This document shows, piece after piece, positions 1 through 6,370 of a stretch of 17,753 nt of DNA (its first letter is position 1; every line of letters begins with the position of its first letter). This stretch comes from JTS-RE9 sp964649195 (GTDB taxonomy: Bacteria > Planctomycetota > Phycisphaerae > Phycisphaerales > Phycisphaeraceae), in assembly GCA_964649195.1 (NCBI GenBank), contig CAZYPK010000113.1, forward strand, positions 1 to 17,753, written 5' to 3'. Made by a program: the position numbers and the translations under genes. Below the pieces are notes generated by a model that was not told the origin of the DNA, ran no database searches, and saw nothing but the letters and a program-made list of their open reading frames with translations.

Positions 1-1
1 A

Positions 2-55
2 CCCCCGGCACCCCCGGCACCCCCGGCACCCCCGGCACCCCCGGCACCCCCGGCA
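2..55 (+). repeat. Six perfect 9-bp tandem repeats (CCCCCGGCA) coding Pro-Pro-Ala
   Basis: Six head-to-tail copies of CCCCCGGCA lie in frame in the hydrolase gene and encode (Pro-Pro-Ala)6. More copies may lie before the window. A perfect array with identical codons suggests recent slippage expansion. The product is probably an extended linker between the hydrolase and an upstream domain that is not visible here. Confidence 0.9.
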
Positions 56-1183
56 TCGCTGACCGAACTGCTCACGCATGATTTCACAACCGTCGCCCTG
101 AGCCGGGAGGATGCCGCCGTCGCCCGCAAGCTGATCTGGGAAGCGCACGCCGCGATCATCCGCAAGGACCGCGCCCAAGAGATGGAACAGCGCATCATCC
201 GCGAAGAGAAGTTGGAGATGCCTTTCGACTTCCGCGTCTTCGGCGAAAAGCCCAGGGATGGCCGCAGCCTCTGGCTTTCGCTGCACGGCGGAGGCGGCGC
301 GCCCAGACAGGTCAACGATCGGCAATGGCAGAATCAGAAGCGGCTTTACACCCTCGAAGAAGGCATCTACCTCGCGCCGCGGGCCCCCACCAACACCTGG
401 AACCTCTGGCATGAGGGCCACATCGACCGCATGTTCGCCCGGCTGATCGAGAACATGATCGTGTTTCATGATGTCAATCCCGATCGCGTCTATGTCATGG
501 GATATTCCGCCGGCGGCGATGGCGTTTATCAGATCGCGCCCCGCATGGCGGACCGCTGGGCTGCCGCGGCAATGATGGCCGGGCACCCCAACGGCGTTTC
601 GATCCTCTCCCTCCGCAACGTGCCTTTCGCCCTTCAGGTGGGCGCCAATGACAACGCCTACGACCGCGCCGACATCGGCCGCGCCTATGGCCAACAGCTT
701 GCGAAGCTGCGCGAGGAGGACCCGCAGGGCTACGAAAACTTCGTGAAGATTCACGAAGGCAAAGGGCATTGGATGAACCTGGAGGACAAGGCCGCCTTGC
801 CCTGGATGGCCAAGTTCTCCCGCAACGCTTTGCCCTCGCGCGTGGTCTGGAAGCAGACCGGCTCACTGCACGACCGCTCCTACTGGCTGGCGGCGCCCGC
901 GGATGAAATGACCGCCGGCTCGCTGGTGATCGCCAGCCGCGATGGGCGGAACATTGAGATCGTGAAGTCGGAACTGGTGAAAAAGCTGCGCATTCGGCTG
1001 GACGACCGCATGATGGATCTGGATCAGCCGGTGACGGTGAAACAGCAAGGCAGGGAACTGTTCCACGGCAAGGCGCAGCGAACCATCGGCACGATGATTC
1101 GGACCCTGGCCGGACGAGGCGACCCGCAGTTGATGTTCGCAGCGGAGGTGGAGGTTGATCTGGCGGAAAAAGAGGCCCCTTGA
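2..1183 (+). CDS. Esterase/depolymerase-like alpha/beta hydrolase (5' partial)
   Basis: This is the C-terminal part of a serine hydrolase of the alpha/beta fold, resembling PHB-depolymerase/esterase-type enzymes; the substrate cannot be read from the sequence. The frame is open to the window edge, so the start is missing. An ATG at 182 exists but has no ribosome site, and the 60 codons before it read as protein. They begin with six Pro-Pro-Ala repeats and then a charged helix. Counting from the ATG, visible motifs are HGGGG (about 35-39, oxyanion hole), GYSAGG with nucleophile Ser109, a probable acid Asp157 in GANDNAYD, and His196 in GKGHW. About 120 residues after the His form a beta-rich tail of unknown role. 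The gene stands alone on this strand and is followed by a repeat hairpin. The fold is certain; the reaction is not. Confidence 0.85.
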   Translation, partial: PPAPPAPPAPPAPPAPPASLTELLTHDFTTVALSREDAAVARKLIWEAHAAIIRKDRAQEMEQRIIREEKLEMPFDFRVFGEKPRDGRSLWLSLHGGGGAPRQVNDRQWQNQKRLYTLEEGIYLAPRAPTNTWNLWHEGHIDRMFARLIENMIVFHDVNPDRVYVMGYSAGGDGVYQIAPRMADRWAAAAMMAGHPNGVSILSLRNVPFALQVGANDNAYDRADIGRAYGQQLAKLREEDPQGYENFVKIHEGKGHWMNLEDKAALPWMAKFSRNALPSRVVWKQTGSLHDRSYWLAAPADEMTAGSLVIASRDGRNIEIVKSELVKKLRIRLDDRMMDLDQPVTVKQQGRELFHGKAQRTIGTMIRTLAGRGDPQLMFAAEVEVDLAEKEAP

Positions 1184-1213
1184 ACGCCGCGAACGGAGTA
1201 TTCGATGGCCAAT

Positions 1214-1330
1214 AGCCCGTTGAAGAAGTCAGAGGTCAGAGGTCAGAGGTCAGAGATCAGCACGAAACAAACCACTGGGAAACTGAATGCTTTTCTGACC
1301 TCTGACTTCTGACCTCTTTTTCAACGGGCT
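1214..1330. repeat. Intergenic inverted repeat with heptamer-repeat arms
   Basis: The outer stem is perfect: AGCCCGTTGAA (1214-1224) pairs with TTCAACGGGCT (1320-1330). Inside it, the left arm is five 7-bp units, GAAGTCA then GAGGTCA three times then GAGATCA (1225-1259). The right arm is three complementary units (1296-1316: TGACCTC, TGACTTC, TGACCTC). The 36-bp centre is not repetitive. It lies between the hydrolase stop and the next promoter. The RNA would fold into a long hairpin and could end transcription or protect a 3' end. There is no ORF inside, so it is not an insertion sequence. Confidence 0.88.
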
Positions 1331-1378
1331 GCCAAACGTCATGATTGCGACGATCGCGGTCGATCGCCAACGGTTCCC

Positions 1379-1384
1379 TATAAT
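1379..1384 (+). promoter_or_regulatory. Probable -10 box (TATAAT) for the LptF/LptG-like gene
   Basis: A perfect TATAAT ends 32 bases before the ATG at 1417, leaving room for a leader of about 25 bases with AAGGA at 1401-1405. No good -35 hexamer is visible at 16-18 bases upstream, so this rests on the -10 match and its position. Confidence 0.5.
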
Positions 1385-1416
1385 GCACGCAACCGCCGCG
1401 AAGGATCGCCCGCTCG

Positions 1417-3129
1417 ATGCCGCTCACGCTTTACCGCTACATCCTCAAGGACATCATCAAAATGCTGGCGCTCTCCACCGCGGCGCTGGTGACGGTGATC
1501 AGTTTTGCCGCCGCCATCAAACCCTTGAGCGACGGCCTGCTCGACTTCGGCGGGCTGCTCAAGTTTGTCGCGGTGACCGCGCCGACCATGCTCGTCTATG
1601 CCCTGCCCTTCAGCACAGCCTTCGCCGTGACGCTGGCCTTTTCCCGGCTGGCCAACGACAACGAGATCACCGCGTGCTCGGCAGGCGGCCTCAGCTACAC
1701 CATCATCCTGCTGCCCGTCGCGCTGCTGGGTTCGGCGCTGATGGTGTTTCTTTTTGTGATGAGCAACTGGGTGCTTCCCCCGTTCAATCAGATGGCGCTG
1801 TCGTTGATTCAGAAGGATGCGATGCGCGTGCTGGTGCATCAGCTTCGGCATGGGGAACCGGTGGTGATGGGGAACTACAAGATTTTCGCGCTCGAGGCGG
1901 AGGAAGCGCCGCCGCCGCGCCTTGAGAACAGCCCGCTCCAGCCGGATCAACTGGTGTTGCTGCGCGGCGTGGCGGTGGGCAGGCTTGATCCGCTGACGCA
2001 GGAGACGCTGAGCGACCACACGGCAGAGGCGGCCGACATCCTCGTCTTCCGCGACGGCGGGCGGACATGGGTGCAGTTCCGCCTGACCAATCCGCTTTAC
2101 TTTGATGAGAACGACGCCGGCGGGTCGCTGGCCGTGGGAGCGGACCAGGCGGAGATGCTGCCCAATGTGGAGCTTCCCAACCGGTTCAAGGACAAGCCGC
2201 GCACCATGACCTGGGGCGAACTGGCCGCCATCAGCGCTGATCCGCAAAACCATCCGCGATCGATCGTCGAACGAAACAAGCTCGTCGAAGTGCTGCTCGA
2301 TGAAGAACTGCTCACCCGCGTCGAACAGGCCCTGCGAGCGCAAGCCGAGAGCTACATCGCGCCGATCCCCGGCGCACCTGATGGCGAGATTCACGGCGTG
2401 CGGATGAACGGCGCCCGGGAACAGGAGCGCTTCGTGATCAGTGCGCCGCAGGTGGCGCGCGATGGCGACGCCCTCGTCGTGAACGCCGGCGCGACGCGCC
2501 CGCTGCGCATCGATCATTACGAGCAAGGCAGGCTCTCGCGCCGCTTCGAGGCCCGGGGCGAATCCCGCATCACCGCGGCCCCGATGCAGACCGGCACGGA
2601 ACCGCGCATCACCATCGACCTGCACGATGTCCTGATGATCGATCCTCGCCGGCCGGATCGCACGACCGAACGAAGGGAGTTGCGGCTCAACCGGATGTGG
2701 TGGCCGCAGGAACTGGCGCCCGTGTTCGCTCAGGTCTCCGCCACGGACCTGATCGAACAGGCCCGCAGCCGCTTCGCCCACTCCCGGCAGGCGATGCGGT
2801 CATCCAAGAGCCTGGGCAATCATCTGAGTCGTCTGGTCAGCCGGGTGATCGCCGAGTTTCACGAGCGTGCCGCGACCGCTTTCGGCTGCCTGCTCGCCGC
2901 GATGCTGGGCGCGCTGCTGAGCATCCGTCTGCGCGGCCGCGTGCCGCTGGTCGTTTATTTCTGGACCTTTCTCGCCGTGCTGGGAACCACCATCGTGCTG
3001 CAAACCGGTTCACGCCTCGCAGGCGACCCGTCGCACAGCCTGCTCAGCGGCCTGGCGATCCTCTGGTCCGGCGCGGTGGCGCTGGCCGGCGTCATCGGCT
3101 TCGTTTACGCGAAGGTGTCGAGAAATTGA
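1417..3129 (+). CDS. LptF/LptG-family (YjgP/YjgQ) permease
   Basis: Inner-membrane permease subunit of the lipopolysaccharide-type export ABC transporter, which with LptB extracts lipid from the inner membrane toward the LptC/A bridge. The 570 residues follow the family plan. Three N-terminal membrane segments lie at about 16-36, 48-76 and 96-118. The conserved cytoplasmic-loop signature NDNEITACSAGGLS is at about 80-93. A long hydrophilic periplasmic region covers about 120-480. The C-terminal end starts with EFHERAATAFGCLLAAMLGALL and holds three more membrane segments. At 570 residues it is much longer than E. coli LptF/G (about 360), with the extra length in the periplasmic region. The start has AAGGA 11 bases upstream. 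LptF and LptG cannot be told apart here, and no partner gene is next to it. Confidence 0.9.
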   Translation: MPLTLYRYILKDIIKMLALSTAALVTVISFAAAIKPLSDGLLDFGGLLKFVAVTAPTMLVYALPFSTAFAVTLAFSRLANDNEITACSAGGLSYTIILLPVALLGSALMVFLFVMSNWVLPPFNQMALSLIQKDAMRVLVHQLRHGEPVVMGNYKIFALEAEEAPPPRLENSPLQPDQLVLLRGVAVGRLDPLTQETLSDHTAEAADILVFRDGGRTWVQFRLTNPLYFDENDAGGSLAVGADQAEMLPNVELPNRFKDKPRTMTWGELAAISADPQNHPRSIVERNKLVEVLLDEELLTRVEQALRAQAESYIAPIPGAPDGEIHGVRMNGAREQERFVISAPQVARDGDALVVNAGATRPLRIDHYEQGRLSRRFEARGESRITAAPMQTGTEPRITIDLHDVLMIDPRRPDRTTERRELRLNRMWWPQELAPVFAQVSATDLIEQARSRFAHSRQAMRSSKSLGNHLSRLVSRVIAEFHERAATAFGCLLAAMLGALLSIRLRGRVPLVVYFWTFLAVLGTTIVLQTGSRLAGDPSHSLLSGLAILWSGAVALAGVIGFVYAKVSRN

Positions 3130-3160
3130 ACCACCTGAGTTTCGCTTAAGCCTCCCTCCG

Positions 3161-3184
3161 GCTCTTCCGGCTCTTCCGGCTCAC
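3161..3184. repeat. Short 9-bp tandem repeat (GGCTCTTCC)
   Basis: GGCTCTTCC-type units repeat at 9-bp spacing just after the LptF/G-like gene, directly before the 34-bp dispersed repeat. It is non-coding, and no function is visible. Confidence 0.6.
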
Positions 3185-3187
3185 TTG

Positions 3188-3221
3188 GGCCGGGGCTTCG
3201 CGGACTCAGCCCCAGCCACCC
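3188..3221 (-). repeat. Dispersed 34-bp repeat, copy 1 (single arm)
   Basis: This stretch is the exact reverse complement of 14141-14174, 34 of 34 bases, starting GGCCGGGGCTTCGCGG in plus-strand reading. At 14 kb the same unit forms one arm of an inverted pair; here only one arm is present. The unit carries its own GGCCGGGGCTT / GAAGCCCCGGCC-type GC-rich character and lies in a 227-bp gap between two genes. Confidence 0.88.
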
Positions 3222-3276
3222 CAAAAAACTTCCCACCCAAAACTTCATCAAGATGGGTACGCCTCTTTTCACGAAC

Positions 3277-3319
3277 CTACGGCATAACCCGTTGACAACT
3301 ACGGCATAAACCGTAGAAT
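3277..3319 (+). promoter_or_regulatory. blaI promoter with two overlapping operator copies
   Basis: TTGACA (3292-3297) and TAGAAT (3314-3319) are separated by 16 bases, a strong sigma-70-type promoter. A perfect dyad CTACGG-N6-CCGTAG (3299-3316) fills the spacer and touches the -10. A second, near-identical 18-bp copy (3277-3294, 16 of 18 matching) covers the -35. Copy starts are 22 bp apart, about two helix turns. Two dyads across the promoter of a BlaI-family gene are what autorepression by a dimeric repressor would need. The dyad differs from the classical TACA-N2-TGTA Bla/Mec operator. Confidence 0.8.
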
Positions 3320-3356
3320 GATGCAATCAACCCGATCCTCGCTCGTTGGAACCCTC

Positions 3357-3764
3357 ATGGCGCGACCCCGGCATGACAACCCGACCCCGGCCGAACTGGA
3401 GGTGCTCCACGCCTTGTGGGAGCATGGGCCGCTCACCGTCCGGCAGGTCATGGAACACCTCGAAGCCGGGCAGGATCGGGCCTACACCACGGTGATGAGC
3501 CTGATGAACGTCATGTTCGAGAAGGGGCTGCTCGAGCGAAGGCCGGAAGGCCGGGCGTTCGTTTATGAAGCCGTGGCCGCCCGGGAAACCACGCTCGGCT
3601 CCATGCTCGGCGATCTGCTCGATCGCGCCTTCGCCGGTTCCGCCAGCCTGCTGGTCTCGCGGCTTCTGGACCAGGCCAGCCCCGACAGCGATGAACTGGC
3701 GCAGATACGCAAAGCCATCAAGTCCTACCAGCGCGATCTGAATCGAGACAAGGAAGGTGACTGA
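3357..3764 (+). CDS. blaI: BlaI/MecI/CopY-family transcriptional repressor
   Basis: Dimeric winged-helix repressor that, in the Bla/Mec systems, is removed by proteolysis when the partner membrane peptidase is activated. The 135 residues have the family layout: helix-turn-helix at about 10-50 (PTPAELEVLHALW, LTVRQVMEHL, AYTTVMSLMNVM), wing at about 56-72 (GLLERRPEGRAFVYEA), and a C-terminal dimerisation helix region (about 78-130). An in-frame ATG at 3318 lies inside the promoter -10, so a transcript from that promoter cannot use it; ATG 3357 is chosen. The stop overlaps the next start (TGATG), so the M56 peptidase is probably translationally coupled. The operator copies upstream point to autoregulation. 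Which other genes it controls is not visible. Confidence 0.93.
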   Translation: MARPRHDNPTPAELEVLHALWEHGPLTVRQVMEHLEAGQDRAYTTVMSLMNVMFEKGLLERRPEGRAFVYEAVAARETTLGSMLGDLLDRAFAGSASLLVSRLLDQASPDSDELAQIRKAIKSYQRDLNRDKEGD

Positions 3765-5449
3765 TGCTCGCAAGCCTCTTCGACCATCCGATCTGGCATC
3801 GCTGGGTGCTCGCGCTCATTCATTTTCTCTGGCAGGGCTCGCTGGTGGCGATCGTATGGATCATCGCGCTGCGCGCCTTGCGGATACGAACCGCGCAAGG
3901 CCGGTATGCCGCGAGCCTGGCCGCGCTGGGGGCGATGATCGTTTGCCCCGTCATCACGTTCATGCTCGTCGATTCCAAGCCGATGCCGATCGCGCGGCAG
4001 GACAGCATCACTGCCGCGCCCGTCTCTTCAAACACAACCGAAGGGTTGATCACCGCTGCCATGCGTGATGCGTCTCATGATGAAGGCATGTTTGCATCGG
4101 CGCATGAGCCTGGTGCGATCTTCGGCGATGCCATCACCCGCTATCAGCGTTGGATCGCATCGCTATGGCTGATGGGCGTCGTGGTGTTGAGCCTTCGTTT
4201 GATCCTGGGGTTTGCCGCGCTTCATCGCATCCGTCGTTCGCGTTCGCTGCCGCCGCCGCGGTTGATGCAGTCCGCCGCCCGCCTGGCGCAGGTCATGGGG
4301 CTGTCGAAGGCGCCGCGGGTCTATGGCTGCCGGCGGATCGTTGAACCGGCCGCCGCCGGCTTCTGGCGGCCGATCATCCTGGTGCCTGCCGCGTGGATGG
4401 CTCACATGCCCGGCGACATGCTCGAGGCGATCATCGCCCACGAACTGGCGCACATTCGAAGGCACGATCTTTGGATCAATCTCATGCAGCGGATCGCCGA
4501 AGCGGTCTTCTTCTTTCATCCCGCGATCTGGTGGCTTTCCGCCCGCCTTCGTGAGGACCGCGAAGTCTGCTGCGATGATCTGGCCGTCGCCGCCACACAG
4601 CGGAAGCTGGCCTACGCCAACACCCTTGAATTTGTCGCCCGCCAACGCCTGGCTCGCGTGCAGCCGACGCTGGCGATGCATATCGGAGGTCCGCCCATGA
4701 CTCTTCTCCATCGAGTTCGCAACGTGCTGGGCATCACCAGTGCAACATCACCCGTTCATCGCGGCTGGATCGGCGGCGTGGCCGCGCTGGCCGTGCCTGT
4801 GATGCTGGCCGGCGCCAGCCTGCTGGCAACCCCTGCCGCCACCGTGCAGGCCCAGGACCGCGCGGAGAAGCCGCGCGAACGCGAACGGGATGGCGAAGTG
4901 AAAGGCAGGGAAGGGGAGCGTCCTGCGCCGCCGCCTCGCCGGGAGGGTGAGCGGCCGCGCGAAGGTGATCGTCCGCGTGAAGGCGAGCGTGTGCGTGAAG
5001 GTGAGCGTCCGCGTGAAGGTGATCGCGAGCGTCCCGTGCCGCCGCGCGGTGAAGGCGACCGTCGTCCCGAAGGCGAAGCGAGGCCGCCTCTGCGTGGCGG
5101 TGAGCAGGAGGAACTGATGCGCACCATTCGCGAGCTGCGGGCCGAGGTTGATCGTCTTCGCCGTGAGGTTGCGGAGTTGCGTGAGAGCCGAAACGTCCGT
5201 CCGTTGCCGCCGCGCGAAGCGGAACGCCGCGAGGTTGAACGGCGCGAGACGGACCGGCGTGAAGTCGAACGGCGCGAGGGTGATCGCCCGCTGCCGCCGC
5301 GCGACATCGAACGAAGAGAGGTTGAACGCCGGGAGATCGAGCGTCGTGAAATTCAGCGCAGGGAAGCGGAGCGCCGCGAAGGGGACCGGCCGCGTCCCGA
5401 CCGCGAGCGCGAAGAACCGCGCCGGGATGAAAAACGCGATCGCGACTGA
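3764..5449 (+). CDS. BlaR1/MecR1-like M56 membrane metallopeptidase with charged repeat tail
   Basis: Integral-membrane zinc peptidase expected to act with the preceding BlaI repressor. Membrane segments are at about 14-36, 50-69, 131-153 and 337-356. The peptidase part has HELAH (226-230) and the third-ligand region REDREVCCDD with Glu267, 37 residues after the second His. Classical BlaR1 ends in a penicillin-binding sensor domain; this protein has none. After the last membrane segment come about 200 Arg/Glu/Pro-rich residues: REGERP/REGDRP-type hexads (about 392-422), a leucine-bearing coiled coil (about 447-476), and ERREV-type pentads (about 487-540). AAGGAAGG lies just before the start, which overlaps the blaI stop. 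A terminator follows. The signal it senses is unknown. Confidence 0.9.
   Translation: MLASLFDHPIWHRWVLALIHFLWQGSLVAIVWIIALRALRIRTAQGRYAASLAALGAMIVCPVITFMLVDSKPMPIARQDSITAAPVSSNTTEGLITAAMRDASHDEGMFASAHEPGAIFGDAITRYQRWIASLWLMGVVVLSLRLILGFAALHRIRRSRSLPPPRLMQSAARLAQVMGLSKAPRVYGCRRIVEPAAAGFWRPIILVPAAWMAHMPGDMLEAIIAHELAHIRRHDLWINLMQRIAEAVFFFHPAIWWLSARLREDREVCCDDLAVAATQRKLAYANTLEFVARQRLARVQPTLAMHIGGPPMTLLHRVRNVLGITSATSPVHRGWIGGVAALAVPVMLAGASLLATPAATVQAQDRAEKPRERERDGEVKGREGERPAPPPRREGERPREGDRPREGERVREGERPREGDRERPVPPRGEGDRRPEGEARPPLRGGEQEELMRTIRELRAEVDRLRREVAELRESRNVRPLPPREAERREVERRETDRREVERREGDRPLPPRDIERREVERREIERREIQRREAERREGDRPRPDREREEPRRDEKRDRD
4937..5383 (+). repeat. In-frame Arg/Glu-rich hexad and pentad repeats
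   Basis: Within the peptidase gene, imperfect 18-bp units coding REG(E/D)R(P/V) run over about 4937-5029, and 15-bp units coding (E/D/Q)RRE plus one residue run in two blocks over about 5222-5383. A non-repeat heptad coiled coil separates the two types. The protein repeats are clearer than the DNA repeats, which suggests selection for composition and length. Confidence 0.8.
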
Positions 5450-5496
5450 AGCCTGCGCGAAGCGGCCGATCAGCCGAAACAGCATCGTTCCCCGAA

Positions 5497-5520
5497 AAGC
5501 CCGCGAAAGCGGGCTTTTTT
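5497..5520 (+). terminator. Intrinsic terminator after the blaI/M56 operon
   Basis: An 8-bp perfect stem AAGCCCGC/GCGGGCTT closes on a GAAA tetraloop and runs into six T residues (5515-5520). It lies 48 bases after the peptidase stop. It is the only textbook Rho-independent terminator in the window. The mirrored A-tract (AAAA before the stem) could give weak activity in the other direction. Confidence 0.93.
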
Positions 5521-5707
5521 CACATGTGCTGCGGAATGGATGCGGGCTGCGACGCCTGCATCGACGGCGCCGATCGGACAGGCTGCGTTGTTTGCGGAGC
5601 TTTTGAAATTCGATTCGTCCGCCGCCCAAGTGAATCTTATGGTTGCGTTGTTCAGGGAATCTCCATGTGTTGTCAGGCGGCATGAGAGGCGGTCAGGAGT
5701 CGGGCCG

Positions 5708-6349
5708 ATGCCTTCCAGCGGCGAACCGCTTGAATTGCAGTTGCAGCGCGAACGTGTCGCGCGCACCCAGGTTGAGGCGGCGCTGGAAGCGGCGCGGCTG
5801 CAACTGATCGAGATGGAGCACGCCTTGCGCCAGGCAAGGGCGGAAGCCACGGCCTGCCTCACGGCCGCGCCCGGCCACGGCGATGCCGCGGTCGTCGCGG
5901 ACGCTCAACCGCAAACCCCGGCGCCGTTGGATCACCCAGGCCCCTCCAGGCCGCGGCCGCGAAAATCCATCGCCAGACCGGACGCGGCAGCGAGGGCGGT
6001 CATGAATCCCGCCGGGGTCCGGGGGGCCGGGGGGACCGGGCCGATCCTTTCCACGCTCGACCTGCATGTGGGGGATCACCGCGCCATCGTCGCCGACTTC
6101 ATCAGGCATCTTCAGACCCGGCTTTCCAAAATGCAGGCCTGTTACGGCGGCGGCAACACGACCGAACTGAAATGGCATGTGAACTGGATCACGCTCAACG
6201 CGGATCGCTGCGGGTTCCCGCTTTTGACGACGCCGGCGAAGGAACTTGAAGAGGTGATCGAGCAACAACTCAATGGCCGCATCGCGCCGCTGCTCGATGC
6301 GGTGATCCATGTGGGTGAGCGCATGGCCCTTGAACCGGCAAGGCGGTGA
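5708..6349 (+). CDS. HPt-like protein with degenerate phosphoacceptor site
   Basis: 213 residues, chosen start ATG 5708 because AGGAG sits 8 bases upstream (5695-5699); the frame is open further back to 5540 but without a ribosome site. Residues 6-48 form a charged helix likely to be a coiled coil. Residues 50-112 are Pro/Ala/Gly-rich linker. Residues about 116-208 read like a histidine phosphotransfer (HPt) helical bundle: LDLHVGDHRAIVADFIRHL, then a core helix, then TPAKELEEVIEQ. HPt proteins of the HWLKG-x-x-G-x-x-GF type align without gaps to NWITLNADRCGF (159-170), which puts Asn159 at the phosphorylated His and Thr162 at the Lys. His157 lies two residues earlier and might substitute. 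The gene stands alone after a terminator. No kinase or receiver gene is nearby. The HPt call is inference. Confidence 0.6.
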   Translation: MPSSGEPLELQLQRERVARTQVEAALEAARLQLIEMEHALRQARAEATACLTAAPGHGDAAVVADAQPQTPAPLDHPGPSRPRPRKSIARPDAAARAVMNPAGVRGAGGTGPILSTLDLHVGDHRAIVADFIRHLQTRLSKMQACYGGGNTTELKWHVNWITLNADRCGFPLLTTPAKELEEVIEQQLNGRIAPLLDAVIHVGERMALEPARR

Positions 6350-6361
6350 TCGTCTCTTGCC
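6337..6361. terminator. Possible hairpin between convergent genes
   Basis: GGCAAG (6337-6342) and CTTGCC (6356-6361) form a 6-bp stem with a 13-base loop across the 21-bp gap between the HPt-like gene and DAHP synthase. It includes the first gene's stop codon. There is no T-run, so termination activity is uncertain. Confidence 0.3.
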
Positions 6362-6370
6362 TGCCGCCCA

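Noticed and set aside
1225..1259. CRISPR array
   Set aside because: Units are 7 bp with no spacers, and no cas gene is present; they are simple tandem repeats.
1378..2781. 467-codon minus-strand frame opposite the LptF/G-like gene
   Set aside because: It is rich in His, Arg and Gln, as expected from the antisense of GC-rich codons, and has no membrane or domain pattern; the plus-strand protein is a clear family member.
4748..5683. Minus-strand frame opposite the M56 peptidase tail
   Set aside because: Its apparent repeats are only the mirror of the RE-rich repeats, and it reads through the terminator.
5540..5707. Upstream start for the HPt-like gene
   Set aside because: No ribosome site at 5540, composition unlike the rest, and AGGAG at 5695 points to ATG 5708.
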